NCBI RefSeq assembly: GCF_007859955.1
Contig: NZ_SJPR01000001.1
Span: forward strand, 1,803,590-1,867,589
Length of the DNA stretch: 64,000 nt
DNA from: Botrimarina colliarenosi
GTDB taxonomy: Bacteria > Planctomycetota > Planctomycetia > Pirellulales > Lacipirellulaceae
Direction: 5' to 3'
Shown: piece after piece, positions 1 to 8,916 of the stretch
Layout of the letters: every line of letters begins with the position of its first letter
Numbering within the stretch: position 1 is the first letter of the stretch
Made by a program: the position numbers and the translations under genes
Notes under the pieces: generated by a model
The model's database searches: none
The model's input: the letters and a program-made list of their open reading frames with translations, nothing else
Told to the model about the DNA's origin: nothing

Positions 1-2
1 AC

Positions 3-1301
3 CAGCCCGAGCTGTTCCACCCAGGCGTTTGGTTCAAGAACTTCGCGCTGGCGTCGCTAGCGGGGGCGTCGGGCGGTGTCGGCGTCCATCTGGTGATCGA
101 CACCGACCTCTGCCGGGCGACCTCGATCCGCGTCCCCACTGGCTCGATCGCCGCGCCGCGTTGGGAGGCGGTTCCCTACGACCGGCCCGGCGCGCCGATG
201 GCTTACGAAGAACGCCGCGTGCTCGATCGGTCGGTCTTCGACTCGTTCGCGACGCGCGTCGCGTCCACGATCGAACCTTTTGTCGGTAGGCCGCTTGTCA
301 CGTCGGTCTGGCCGCACGCCCGCGCGGCGATCGACGCGGGGGGCCTCCTCGCCGACGGCCTCTCCGCGGCGCGCCACGCGGCCGAGCCGTCTTTCGATTG
401 TCCGACGCTCGAACTTCCGTTCAGCACCGTCTGTGACAGCGCTGGTTTCCGCCGGCTCCTCGCCGAGATCCTCCTCCACGCGGACAAAGTCGCCGACGCC
501 TACAACGGCGCGCTGGCCGAGTACCGCGCCGCTCACGGCCTGAAGAACGCCGCCCAGCCGCTGCCCGACTTGGCGACCGACGATGCGTGGCGAGAGGCTC
601 CGCTATGGGTCTGGTCGATCGATCATCCGGCTCGGCGTCCGCTGTTCGTCCGACGCGACGGCGAGCGCGTCGAACTCTCCGACCACGCCGGCTGGGTCAC
701 GGCGGGACCGGCCGACGCCGATGGTGTGGTCGCTTGGCTCGGTGAGCTCCGCGGGCAAGGAATCAAGATCCGCAGCCGGGCACTGGTGACGACGCTTTAC
801 TGCCGGCTGGTGCTGGCGGACCTCTTCCTCCACGGCATCGGCGGCGCTAAGTACGACCAGGTGACCGACCGCTTCGCCGAGCGCTGGTTGGGCGTCCGGC
901 CGCCGGCGCACGCGACTCTCTCCGCGACGCTCCGTCTACCGATCGAGCACGACTCGCCCACCGAGGCGGACCGACGCGCGGCGCTCCGCCGGCTGCGCGA
1001 CCTGCGGTATCACCCGGAGAAATTCGCCCCCAACAGCGACGCGGCGGCGGTCAAGCAACGCTGGGTCGCCACGGCCAAGACGCCCGCCAACGCCGCCGAG
1101 CGCCACGAAGCCATCACACAGGCGAACGAAGCGATGGCCGCGTCGCTCACCGACGAACGAGTCGCCAGCGAAGAGCGCCTCAAGCAGATCGAGCACGGGC
1201 TAAGGGCCGCGGCGGTGCTCGACTCGCGCGAGCACTCGTTTTGTCTCTTCCCCGCCGACGACATTAAAGAGCGTCTACAAAGGCTCACTGCAATCGAATG
1301 A
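3..1301 (+). CDS. Conserved hypothetical protein, 5' end outside window
   Basis: The frame is open from base 3 through 1301, so this is the C-terminal part (about 432 residues) of a longer protein. The GTG at 93 lies inside the frame and is not a convincing start. The visible part is soluble and mixed alpha/beta. It has a Trp/Phe-rich N-terminal stretch (HPGVWFKNFALASLAG), a central motif around HGIGGAKYDQVTD, and a charged helical C-terminus after about residue 320. I recognise no catalytic motif and no named family. The wording resembles planctomycete-conserved hypothetical proteins, but I give it no function. It converges with the ABC permease gene, with 14 bp between the stops. Confidence 0.7.
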   Translation, partial: QPELFHPGVWFKNFALASLAGASGGVGVHLVIDTDLCRATSIRVPTGSIAAPRWEAVPYDRPGAPMAYEERRVLDRSVFDSFATRVASTIEPFVGRPLVTSVWPHARAAIDAGGLLADGLSAARHAAEPSFDCPTLELPFSTVCDSAGFRRLLAEILLHADKVADAYNGALAEYRAAHGLKNAAQPLPDLATDDAWREAPLWVWSIDHPARRPLFVRRDGERVELSDHAGWVTAGPADADGVVAWLGELRGQGIKIRSRALVTTLYCRLVLADLFLHGIGGAKYDQVTDRFAERWLGVRPPAHATLSATLRLPIEHDSPTEADRRAALRRLRDLRYHPEKFAPNSDAAAVKQRWVATAKTPANAAERHEAITQANEAMAASLTDERVASEERLKQIEHGLRAAAVLDSREHSFCLFPADDIKERLQRLTAIE

Positions 1302-1315
1302 CCGGGCTCGCCTCT

Positions 1316-2722
1316 TCACCCCGCTTCGTAGTTACACCAGCGGCGGTGCGCTGCGCGGAGCAGCAACGCGGCGATCACTCCGTAGACCAACGCTGCCGCG
1401 AGCAGTGGTCCGACGCCGTACGACTCGTGGAGCGACCACAGCCAAACGCCGAGGCCGATCATCGCCATCATGGGGACGTAGAGGATCGTCATTCTCGCCA
1501 TCGCGTTGAATTTGCTAGCCAGCAAAGCGCTGAAAGAACAGAGCAGTAGGTTACAAGCCGCGACGTACGAAACCAACATGACGAGGTTGGCGGGCGTCAC
1601 GTACTTCGGCAGGTAAACCGAGTAAAGGACGATCACGAAGGTCGCGAGACCAGCAGCGAAGAACAACGCGTCACGCAGCCATTCGGTCAACAACGTGCTG
1701 TAGTACCGGCCGCGCGTCACGGGTCGCAGCAGTTCGGTCTCGATGAGCGGCTTCTTCGGTTCGATCAGCGTCGACATGAGAATGGTTGGCATGAAGCAAG
1801 CCATTAAAGGTGCCTGCCTTATCATCTGCGGGTCGATCCACTCGGCCATACCCACCCACATGACGCCGAACATCGCGCAACCCAGCAGAGCTCGAGTTTC
1901 AGTCGATTGAGGGCCGTTTCCTAGCCGCATCAGCTCGACGAACCGGAGAGGTCGCGGACGGGCGAGAGTTCGGTCGATGCGCGGGTCCAGAAGCCACGCG
2001 ATCCAATAGGGGTGTTTCTGAATCGCCCTGGCAGCGATCTTGCGTTGCTCGGCACGCTCGCTGCGGCTTGGCCGATGGAACGCCGCGCCGATTGGGGGGA
2101 TCAGGTAGTCGGATCGTTCTTCGTGCATTGCATGGACGTGACGCAACCATCGTGCAAAGCCCCACCAGCCCGCAATCAGGATTGCCAAACGGAGTGGCCA
2201 GCCGTTGACCGCCGGGTCGAACCAGAACCGGGCCACGAGCGGCTCCGGGAGTGAAAACAGGATCGCTACCGCCGGCAGGGCGGCGAGGCGGTGGTGATGG
2301 GCCCAGTAGGTTAACGTCGCAATACTGATTGCCAGCGTCATCGCTCCGAGCGGCGATAAACCGTAGCCGACTGCGGTCACGAGGGGGACGACGCCAAGGA
2401 CTAACAACGTCAACATCACTACCACAGCAAGGTGCGGCGTACGGTACGTCGGCATGACGCGCGCCGCCGGCGTGACGAACTGCGACTTGATGTGCAAACC
2501 GAGCAGGGCGGCAAAGACGATCGGCGCGACGCTTAACCAGATCGGCACGAGCACTATTTCTTCCGGGTCAAATGGCTCGTCATTGCGAGGAGCTACCACC
2601 AAGGTCAGCAGCAAGACGAGGCCGGCTATCCCAAGAAACCACCACCACATCGGCCGCGTTGTGTAGGTCGACCACGCCGCGGCTAAGCGACGTGGCAAGG
2701 GCGTCACGCTCGGGCTATTCAT
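1316..2722 (-). CDS. ABC transporter permease, multi-TM protein
   Basis: A 468-residue polytopic membrane protein with roughly ten or more hydrophobic segments. Examples are WWWFLGIAGLVLLLTLVVA near the N-terminus and several helices in the last 130 residues. It is the third gene of a GntR-ATPase-permease operon, and its ATG at 2722 overlaps the upstream ATPase stop by 8 bp, implying translational coupling. By context it is the membrane partner of that ATPase, probably an ABC-2/YtrC-type exporter or stress-induced transporter. The substrate is unknown. A start 15 bp upstream at 2737 is possible but would extend further into the ATPase. Its sequence carries no recognisable substrate signature, so the assignment rests on topology and operon position. 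Confidence 0.75.
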   Translation of the reverse strand: MNSPSVTPLPRRLAAAWSTYTTRPMWWWFLGIAGLVLLLTLVVAPRNDEPFDPEEIVLVPIWLSVAPIVFAALLGLHIKSQFVTPAARVMPTYRTPHLAVVVMLTLLVLGVVPLVTAVGYGLSPLGAMTLAISIATLTYWAHHHRLAALPAVAILFSLPEPLVARFWFDPAVNGWPLRLAILIAGWWGFARWLRHVHAMHEERSDYLIPPIGAAFHRPSRSERAEQRKIAARAIQKHPYWIAWLLDPRIDRTLARPRPLRFVELMRLGNGPQSTETRALLGCAMFGVMWVGMAEWIDPQMIRQAPLMACFMPTILMSTLIEPKKPLIETELLRPVTRGRYYSTLLTEWLRDALFFAAGLATFVIVLYSVYLPKYVTPANLVMLVSYVAACNLLLCSFSALLASKFNAMARMTILYVPMMAMIGLGVWLWSLHESYGVGPLLAAALVYGVIAALLLRAAHRRWCNYEAG

Positions 2723-3632
2723 CGTGCATCTCCACAAAGATCTCTTCGAGGTTGAGATCGACTACCGCCACATCGACGTTGTTTTCTGCGGCGAGCCGCG
2801 CCGGCAGGTCGGGCGTGAAGTCGGTGACGGTCGCCTCGGCAAGCACGCCTTCCACCGTGGTGTGAATCGCCCCGGGGATGTCGATTCCCGTAGGCAGCGC
2901 GCCGTTGCGGCTGGTGAGGCGGATCCGTTTGACCCGCTCCTTCAGGGCGTCGGACTCCCCCTCGAACGCGATCGCGCCGTCTTTCAACAACGCCAGCCGG
3001 CTGGCGATCCGCTCGAGGTCGCTGGTGATGTGCGTGCTAAAGAGCACCGTCCGGGGACGGGCGGATTCCCCAACACGGCCGCCAGCGTCATCACCATCGC
3101 CGGTGATCTCGATCAAAATCCGCAGGAACTCGCGGCGGGCCGACGGGTCGAGGCTCGCCACCGGCTCGTCGAGCACCAGCAGCTCGGGCTCGTGACCGAG
3201 GGCGAGCACCAAGCCGAGCGTCTGTAGTTGGCCCACCGACAGCACCCCCGCCCGCTGCTCCAGCGGCAGGTTCCAGCGTCGGCAGAGGTCGTCGGCGAGC
3301 CGTTGGTTCCACGTCGGGTAGAACGCCCCCGTGTAGGCGATCACTTGGCGGACCCGCATCCACGGGTAGGTCACCACCTCCTGAGGCACGTAGCCGAGCC
3401 GCCCCTTCGCCGCCGCCGACAGACTCCAAGCGTCCTCGCCAAAGACGAACGCCTCGCCGGCGGTTGGCTTCAGCAAACCCAATAGGCACTTGATGAGCGT
3501 GCTCTTGCCCGAGCCGTTCTTGCCCAGCAGGCCGAGCACCGTCCCCGGTTCGACCGTGAGGTCGACCCCCTTCAGCACAGCGTCGCCGTCGAACGCCTTG
3601 ATGAGCGATCGGGCTTCCAGCGGAGTGGTCAT
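2715..3632 (-). CDS. ABC transporter ATP-binding protein
   Basis: A 305-residue ABC ATPase. Walker A is GLLGKNGSGKST at about residues 35-46, the Q-loop lies near VPQE, Walker B is LLVLDEP, and the H-loop is STH. The signature is LSVGQ instead of canonical LSGGQ, a mild variation seen in YtrB-like subfamilies. About 70 residues follow the nucleotide-binding domain. The gene starts inside the stop of the GntR regulator (ATGA, 3629-3632), and its own stop is overlapped by the permease start, so all three are probably translated as one unit. It would power the 468-residue permease; the cargo is not evident. Confidence 0.88.
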   Translation of the reverse strand: MTTPLEARSLIKAFDGDAVLKGVDLTVEPGTVLGLLGKNGSGKSTLIKCLLGLLKPTAGEAFVFGEDAWSLSAAAKGRLGYVPQEVVTYPWMRVRQVIAYTGAFYPTWNQRLADDLCRRWNLPLEQRAGVLSVGQLQTLGLVLALGHEPELLVLDEPVASLDPSARREFLRILIEITGDGDDAGGRVGESARPRTVLFSTHITSDLERIASRLALLKDGAIAFEGESDALKERVKRIRLTSRNGALPTGIDIPGAIHTTVEGVLAEATVTDFTPDLPARLAAENNVDVAVVDLNLEEIFVEMHDE

Positions 3633-4024
3633 GGTCGGTAGCCCTTGAGAAGACGTTCCACTACTTGGCGGACTTGGTCCGCCGACAAACCAAGCTGCGC
3701 CGCCCGGGCGAGGGCCGGTTCGAGCAGCGCTTCGAGTTGCGTCTTACGCTGCGTGACGGAGCCTTCGCCCTCGGTGAGCCGCCGGACCCGCATGCCGCGT
3801 CCACGGACGCGCTCGACAAGGCCCTCCGCCTCAAGCTTTGAATAAGCTTTGCTGACGGTCATCGGGTTCACTTCGGCCGAACGGGCGACTTCACGCACGC
3901 TCGGCAGCAGATCGCCCGGCGCGAGCCGCCCGCCGGCGATCAACGCACCGGCCTGGTCGACGATCTGCTGATAGATCGGCACACCGGACTGCGGCTGGAT
4001 GTCGAAGTGGCGGGGCGAACTCAT
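3629..4024 (-). CDS. GntR-family (YtrA-type) transcriptional regulator
   Basis: A 131-residue protein with an N-terminal GntR winged HTH (PIYQQIVDQAGALIAGGRL, then LPSVREVARSAEVNPMTVSK) and a short helical C-terminal tail. It lacks a large effector domain, which is the YtrA pattern. I choose the ATG at 4024 over the upstream in-frame start at 4060 because the intervening bases hold a palindromic operator, and because the protein then begins MSSPRHFDIQPQ, as the family does. It is the first gene of the ABC operon and very probably its autorepressor. Known YtrA-type regulators control linked ABC transporters and often respond to cell-wall or antimicrobial stress. The inducer here is not known. 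Confidence 0.87.
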   Translation of the reverse strand: MSSPRHFDIQPQSGVPIYQQIVDQAGALIAGGRLAPGDLLPSVREVARSAEVNPMTVSKAYSKLEAEGLVERVRGRGMRVRRLTEGEGSVTQRKTQLEALLEPALARAAQLGLSADQVRQVVERLLKGYRP

Positions 4025-4046
4025 GTGTATCACTACAGCAATACAC
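4025..4046 (-). promoter_or_regulatory. Inverted-repeat operator of the GntR/YtrA-type operon
   Basis: The sequence has dyad symmetry of the form GTGTAT-N2-CT-N2-AG-N2-ATACAC. It abuts the regulator start codon (ATG at 4024). GTGTA...TACAC dyads are the usual YtrA-subfamily site, so autorepression is the natural reading. The site sits so close to the start codon that the mRNA leader must be very short or absent. Seen: the dyad and its position. Inferred: binding. Confidence 0.62.
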
Positions 4047-4102
4047 CAGGGGCGTGTCAAGGCTTTTCTTGCTGTCGCTTTTCGGTGTGGGCCTTCTGAG
4101 AG

Positions 4103-4173
4103 GCTGCCCGAGGCTAGCGCCTGCGGCTCAAGTACGCCCCCTACATGAGCCGCAGGCGCTAGCCTCGGGCAGC
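4103..4173. repeat. Palindromic repeat, family A copy 1
   Basis: Perfect 28-bp arms at 4103-4130 and 4146-4173 flank a 15-nt loop. The arm core is GGCTAGCGCC followed by CGGCTCA, shared with the palindromes at 23376, 37001 and 57048. It lies between the GntR regulator start and the fxsA stop. No T-run follows, so it is not a standard terminator. Confidence 0.9.
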
Positions 4174-4208
4174 GTCACGAGAGAGTTGGCCAACCGACCG
4201 GCGCGACG

Positions 4209-4712
4209 TCACTCGGCGTCGCGGGTGCGGACCTCGATCACCTCGGCGTCGATCACCTGGTCCGCGCGGCGCTCGGGCGGCGGATTGCCTGCCGACCAGG
4301 TGTAGACCGCCCCGCCCGGTCCGCTGCGCCGTTGCAGGTTGCGGCGGAACGCGGCGCGGAGCAGCGGCTTCAGCACGCTCCGCAGCGGCGGTATCAAGAG
4401 CGCGAACCCAAAGGCGTCGGTCAGCACACCCGGCGTGACGAGCAACGCGCCGGCGAGCAAGATCATCGCGCCATCGACCAACGCGTCGGCCGGGGCCTTG
4501 CCCGCCGACATCTCTTGGGTGATGCGCGACAACGTCGCCAGCCCTTGGCTCCGCGCCAGCGAGGCGCCGATGACGCCGGTGCTGAGCGCGATCAGCAGCG
4601 TCGGAAACCAGCCGATCGTCTGGAAGAGCGTCACCAGCAGGTAGATCTCCGCCATCGGCAGGAGGGTGAACAGCAGGAGCAGCGTTAGGAGCACGGCGGA
4701 TCGACCCGGCAA
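4209..4712 (-). CDS. fxsA: FxsA family membrane protein
   Basis: A 167-residue membrane protein that matches FxsA: an N-terminal hydrophobic helix, then PMAEIYLLV, GWFPTLLIAL, a glycine-rich GVIGASLARSQG segment, and LLVTPGVLTDAFGFALLIPPLR. A basic, proline-rich cytosolic tail follows. E. coli FxsA is an inner-membrane protein that, when overproduced, relieves F-exclusion of phage T7; its normal role is unclear. The start is TTG at 4712 or GTG at 4694, and neither has a clear Shine-Dalgarno. The gene stands alone between a palindromic repeat and the divergent radical SAM gene. Confidence 0.85.
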   Translation of the reverse strand: MPGRSAVLLTLLLLFTLLPMAEIYLLVTLFQTIGWFPTLLIALSTGVIGASLARSQGLATLSRITQEMSAGKAPADALVDGAMILLAGALLVTPGVLTDAFGFALLIPPLRSVLKPLLRAAFRRNLQRRSGPGGAVYTWSAGNPPPERRADQVIDAEVIEVRTRDAE

Positions 4713-4803
4713 ATCGGGTTAGAAAAAGGTTGACGAAGACGGTGTATGCGCGTACACATACCTTAAGTGGACGGTAGGCATCATCCTCCGCGGAGGCTCT
4801 CCC

Positions 4804-5973
4804 ATGCTATCGACTTCGGCGAACGAGGGTTCAACACCACGTGGCGACCTGCCGTCGGCGCCGGCGCCAGCATCGTCCTTCGCGGGGCGTGGATCGGCGT
4901 TCCGCCCCGCGAATCCCCACACGCCGGTCGATCGCGAGGCCGACTGGGAGCACGTCGCCCACGACGCCGAATTCTTGGCGTCGCAGGGACTCGTCGATCC
5001 GAGCAGTTCGCCCCAAGCGGCCGCCCGCCTGCGGACGACGGTCGAGACCGACGCGTCCCGCTCGATCGTCAATCACAACGACAGCCCGGACCTCCCCTTT
5101 CGTTGGAGCTTGAATCCCTACCGCGGGTGCGAGCACGGCTGCAGCTACTGCTACGCCCGGCCGACGCACGAGTTCCTGGGGCTCGACGCGGGGCTCGGGT
5201 TCGAGTCGCGGATCATCGCCAAGACCGACGCCCCCGAGCTGCTGCGGAAGTGGCTCGCCCGGCCGTCGTGGCGACCCGAGCCGATCGTCTTCTCCGGCGT
5301 GACCGATTGCTACCAGCCGGTCGAGCGGCGTTTGGAGATCACCCGCCGATGCCTCGCGGTGGCGGCCGAGTGCCGGCAGCCGGTCGGCCTGGTCACGAAG
5401 AACGCGTTGGTGACGCGTGACCTCGACTTGCTCGGCGAGCTCGCCAAACACCGGGCGGCCGTGGTGGCGGTGTCGCTGACGACGCTCGACGAGAAGCTGG
5501 CCCGGCGCATGGAGCCGCGCACCAGCACGCCCACCGCTCGGCTTGAGGCGATCGCCGAGCTTGCGGCCGCCGGCGTACCGACGCACGCGATGATCGCCCC
5601 CGTTATCCCGGGGCTCAACGACCACGAGATCCCCGACCTGCTCGCGGCGGCGCGCGACGCGGGCGTGCACTCCGCCAGCTACACGCTGCTGCGGCTCGCG
5701 GGGTCGGTGCGCGACGTCTTTGTCGAGTGGCTGCGCCGTTGTGAGCCGAACCGCGCCCCCAAAGTCGAGGCCCTGATTGGCGGCGTCCGCGGCGGGCGTT
5801 GGAACGATCCTCGGTTCGGCGCGCGGATGACCGGCGTCGGGGCCTACGCGGGCCAGATCTCGCGGACGTTCCGTGTCTTCGCCCACCGCGAAGGGCTGCA
5901 GCTGGCGCCGGAACCGCTCAGCGGCGAGGCTTTTCGACCGCCGGCCGCCGAGCGACAGCTCGCTCTCTTCTGA
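4804..5973 (+). CDS. PA0069/SplB-like radical SAM protein
   Basis: A 389-residue protein. The radical SAM cluster motif CEHGCSYC (CX3CX2C) is at about residues 109-116, within NPYRGCEHGCSYCYARPTHE, the hallmark of the PA0069/Rv2578c family of SPL-related proteins. Downstream segments (IVFSGVTDCYQP, LVTKNALVTRDLDLL, IPGLNDHEIPDLL) fit the TIM-barrel half. The N-terminal 80 residues are low-complexity. The ATG at 4804 is preceded by GGAGG at suitable spacing. The family is related to spore photoproduct lyase, but the substrate in non-sporulating bacteria is not established. It has no operon partner. Confidence 0.88.
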   Translation: MLSTSANEGSTPRGDLPSAPAPASSFAGRGSAFRPANPHTPVDREADWEHVAHDAEFLASQGLVDPSSSPQAAARLRTTVETDASRSIVNHNDSPDLPFRWSLNPYRGCEHGCSYCYARPTHEFLGLDAGLGFESRIIAKTDAPELLRKWLARPSWRPEPIVFSGVTDCYQPVERRLEITRRCLAVAAECRQPVGLVTKNALVTRDLDLLGELAKHRAAVVAVSLTTLDEKLARRMEPRTSTPTARLEAIAELAAAGVPTHAMIAPVIPGLNDHEIPDLLAAARDAGVHSASYTLLRLAGSVRDVFVEWLRRCEPNRAPKVEALIGGVRGGRWNDPRFGARMTGVGAYAGQISRTFRVFAHREGLQLAPEPLSGEAFRPPAAERQLALF

Positions 5974-6024
5974 GACGCGCCCACCATCGAAGGCGAGCCT
6001 TCCTTTTTGGACCTTACGTCGCCT

Positions 6025-6786
6025 CTACATTGAGTAGACCGGCCGCTTTGAAACGTCGGGACTCGTAATACGAGGAAACGTTTTCGGCTCGGGGATACTT
6101 GCCGGCGCGAGCTGGATCGCCACCCGCTGGCAAACGCGGTTCTGCTCGGCGAGGGTCTGCACCGTCGCCGCTAGCGCCGACAGCGGCACGGCGGAGTCGA
6201 CCCCCATCTTCTCAAAGACGCGTCGCCGGCGTTGTTCAATGGTCCGGACGCTTACCTTCAGATCCGAGGCGATCTGTTTGTTCAGGCGGCCACTGCAAAC
6301 CGCTGTGAACACCTGCGCTTCTTCGGGCGAGAACGCGGCGATCCGCTCGTAGTACAACGCCTCGACGCGCCGCTGTCGGGCCCGTCGGAAGGCCTCGTCT
6401 CGCGCCATCTCGACGACTGTCTCGGCCGCCCGAGACAACTCTTCCGGAGCGACGGCGTCCCATGCGAGTTGACGCCAAAGGGACGCTTCGATCGCATTGC
6501 CGCCTATGACGACGATCGGCAGCTGGTGGAGCCACCGGCACGCCCAGTTCATCGACGCCGCATCGGTGAACCAGCGGATCGGGGAGATGATGAACGTCAC
6601 GCTGTCGCTTCGCAACAGCGAGTCAGCTTCCGAAGGCTCCGACACCGTCTGCAAAAAAACGCCCTGCGACTCGGCGGCGGTTCGCCACACCGAATAGGAC
6701 GTGTCGTTCGCGCCAACGAGGATGGCTCGGCACGCCCCGCCAAGCCGCTCGCACTGCTGATCGATCGAGTTATAGAACGCTTGCAT
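6025..6786 (-). CDS. LuxR-type HTH regulator with degenerate receiver-like N-terminus
   Basis: A 253-residue protein. The C-terminal half holds a LuxR/NarL helix-turn-helix at about residues 150-210 (FSPEEAQVFTAVCSGRLNKQIASDL, then SVRTIEQRRRRVFEKMGV). The N-terminal 125 residues resemble a receiver fold (ACRAILVGAND, VTFIISPIRWF, LPIVVIGG), but I see no aspartate triad, so phosphorylation is doubtful. The ATG at 6786 has a GGGAG sequence just upstream; GTG at 6798 is the alternative. No sensor kinase lies nearby. It is probably an orphan DNA-binding regulator with unknown targets. Confidence 0.78.
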   Translation of the reverse strand: MQAFYNSIDQQCERLGGACRAILVGANDTSYSVWRTAAESQGVFLQTVSEPSEADSLLRSDSVTFIISPIRWFTDAASMNWACRWLHQLPIVVIGGNAIEASLWRQLAWDAVAPEELSRAAETVVEMARDEAFRRARQRRVEALYYERIAAFSPEEAQVFTAVCSGRLNKQIASDLKVSVRTIEQRRRRVFEKMGVDSAVPLSALAATVQTLAEQNRVCQRVAIQLAPASIPEPKTFPRITSPDVSKRPVYSM

Positions 6787-7430
6787 TTCCACTCCCACAC
6801 GGATTCAGCCGCTCCAACGGAGCAACAAGAAACGAGTGGGCAGCAGCAAGCGGTCGGGCTACGGCCGCGCCAAGAAACTCATGAGATGTGAATCCGCCAA
6901 TACACCCGACCAACATTGCCCTGCCCGCAATGGCTGGTCTCGGTAACTTGCGACAATGGGCTCCGTGGGGCGATGGCGCCTTGCCGCATGACTTGGGTTC
7001 GGCTCCAAGCCACCCGAGCTATGATCAAAAATCTTGAATGAAATCGTTTTTCCTCCGGGTAACTTCTCATCTGTATTTGCAGGACAAGACGCACCGGAAT
7101 GACTTGCTTGCGCAATAGCGACACCGTTCAGTTCACGACGCTCTCCGTACCTTGCTGACGCCCTTGCTGGCGCCCCTGCCGACTCGACCGCCGCTGAAGC
7201 CGTCGCTGTAATCGTCGCCGCCGTCAATCTCCACCGCCGCGGTAGGCGACTTAGCGCGTTCTGCGCCGTCAAAGTTTGACAGCCGTGAGGGGCAATCTAT
7301 GGTTTCCCAGCCCAAACATTTCCGCGGCGGGGCTCGGGGGGGTCCTAGAATGCAGCGGACCGCCGCTTTCGATTCCGTCGCGTCCTGTCTCCCGCCCCGA
7401 TTCATCCCCCTGTTGAACGGAAACGTCCCT
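6787..7430. other. Intergenic region, lower GC, no convincing gene
   Basis: About 640 bases between the divergent LuxR-type gene and an exported protein. The stretch around 7020-7090 is clearly AT-richer than its surroundings. An open frame on the minus strand (6859-7272) lacks codon bias and any recognisable motif. A sigma-70-like promoter candidate lies at 7276-7303. Otherwise I see nothing supportable. Confidence 0.5.
7276..7303 (+). promoter_or_regulatory. Candidate sigma-70 promoter for the exported-protein gene at 7431
   Basis: TTGACA at 7276-7281, a 16-bp spacer and TATGGT at 7298-7303. The -35 is exact and the -10 matches 4 of 6. It would give a leader of about 120 nt before the ATG at 7431. 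Pattern only. Confidence 0.4.
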
Positions 7431-8687
7431 ATGTCGAGCCGGATGCTGATCGCCGCAACGCTGGCGCTCGCCTTCGGCGTCGCGGAGACAGCGACCGCCC
7501 CCTCGGCGTTGGCGGAACCGACTGCCGGCGCGCCTTTGGCTTCGCGGACGGAATTAGTCGGCTCGCTCCAAAGCCGAGTCGACGCCCTCGCGCAGCAGAT
7601 CCACCTGCGTTACCGCCACCACCAGCCCTCGCTGAGCGAGCGGCGTGAGGCTGCCGAGAAGGTGCTGGCCGACTGGAATGACGTCGCCAGCCAGGTCACG
7701 GGGATCGCCGCGGTCCGGAACCACGACCTGATGACCGCCTGGCTCGGCGCGGCGCTGAGAGCCGTCATGCCGGGCGGGTCGGGGAACATCCCGGCTGCGC
7801 CCGCGTTCGAGCGGACCGCTCCTCTCGACCCAGGCGCCGAGATCGCGCTCCCCGCGGTGACCGACGAGGTGGTCCCGACGCTCGATCCCCAACAACCGGG
7901 CCCGAGCGGCCGCGTGCAGGTGCGTGATTCGGCCACGACGATAGAAAACCCCTATGTAACGAGCACTCCGGAACCAACGGTCACTCCGGACGCAACAGTG
8001 ACGGTCGACTCGTCGCCGACGGGCTCGAGAAACCCTCTCCGCTCGCGGCCGGCGCCGACGGTCGAACGCCCCAAGTCGAGCCAATTTGTCGGCCCACGGG
8101 CGACTCAGCGGTCGTCCGCCAAGCCGGTGCTTCCCGCCGACAGCCCCGCTCCACAAGACGCGGCCGACGAGTCGTCCGCGGCGCGTGAGTCACGCAGTAA
8201 ATGGTCGCGTCACCCGTCGGCGGCGCCGCTTGAGTGGCGAGACCCTTTCAGCGACGACCCGTCGGTGAGCCCGAACCCACTCCGCTCCGGCGCCAGCCGG
8301 CGAGCACTCCGGCCGGATTATCGAGAGGCCCCGTCGTCCCGTGTCGATCTGCGGCGGCTCGCCGCCGAGGTGCGGGGCTACAACGCCGCGGTGCAGGCGT
8401 TGCAAGCTGCGGTCATGGCCCTTGGCGAAGGCGACGCCGCGGCCCTGGGCGCGGCCAACTCGGAGCTCGACCGGCTTGATGAGCGGCGCCAATTCATCGA
8501 ACTGTACCGCGACGGGCTTACGGCCAGCGAGCGGATGGCGATCCCCGATTCGGCCTCGCCGGAACTGGTCCGCGAGCTCGTCAAGCGGAAGGCGGAGTCC
8601 CTCAGCAGCCAATCGCCTCAGAGTCGTGCCGAGGGGCGCCGGACCGAACACCCGATGCCGAGCCGAGTGGCCGGAAACGGCTTCTGA
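7431..8687 (+). CDS. Exported hypothetical protein, Pro/Ser/Thr-rich
   Basis: 418 residues from ATG 7431. This start gives a clean signal peptide (MSSRMLIAATLALAFGVAE, cleavage near ALAEP), while the upstream in-frame ATG at 7299 would bury it. A helical block (about residues 40-110) resembles a coiled coil. A long Pro/Ser/Thr/Arg-rich linker follows (about 130-300), and then a second helical block with YNAAVQALQAAVMALGEG and LDRLDERRQFIELYRDG. I do not recognise the family. The two helical blocks joined by a disordered linker suggest an envelope protein with a spacer or structural role. A strong terminator hairpin follows the stop. Confidence 0.6.
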   Translation: MSSRMLIAATLALAFGVAETATAPSALAEPTAGAPLASRTELVGSLQSRVDALAQQIHLRYRHHQPSLSERREAAEKVLADWNDVASQVTGIAAVRNHDLMTAWLGAALRAVMPGGSGNIPAAPAFERTAPLDPGAEIALPAVTDEVVPTLDPQQPGPSGRVQVRDSATTIENPYVTSTPEPTVTPDATVTVDSSPTGSRNPLRSRPAPTVERPKSSQFVGPRATQRSSAKPVLPADSPAPQDAADESSAARESRSKWSRHPSAAPLEWRDPFSDDPSVSPNPLRSGASRRALRPDYREAPSSRVDLRRLAAEVRGYNAAVQALQAAVMALGEGDAAALGAANSELDRLDERRQFIELYRDGLTASERMAIPDSASPELVRELVKRKAESLSSQSPQSRAEGRRTEHPMPSRVAGNGF

Positions 8688-8732
8688 ATCGGCCGCCTCT
8701 CCGCCACGTAGCAAGAAACCAAGCCAAAAAAA

Positions 8733-8763
8733 AGAGCCGCCGGTGATCCGGCGGCTCTTTGTG
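8733..8763. terminator. Bidirectional intrinsic terminator
   Basis: Perfect 11-bp stem (8733-8743 with 8748-8758, loop TGAT), with an A-run on the 5' side and TTT on the 3' side. It serves the exported-protein gene and possibly the convergent small basic protein gene. Confidence 0.8.
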
Positions 8764-8916
8764 TTGTGTACTGAGCTTGATTCGTTTCTGATCGGGCTTG
8801 GACACCTTGTTGGGACGCCCGTCGCCCAGCAACGCGGCGGGAACCAACCACGCCGGGCTAAACTACCAGGCGGGAAAGCCGCGACCCGGCAGGCGAACCG
8901 CCGGGGAAGCCGACAA

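Noticed and set aside
6859..7272. 137-codon open frame on the minus strand
   Set aside because: No recognisable motif or coding bias, low-complexity residues, and it overlaps the leader of the LuxR-type gene.
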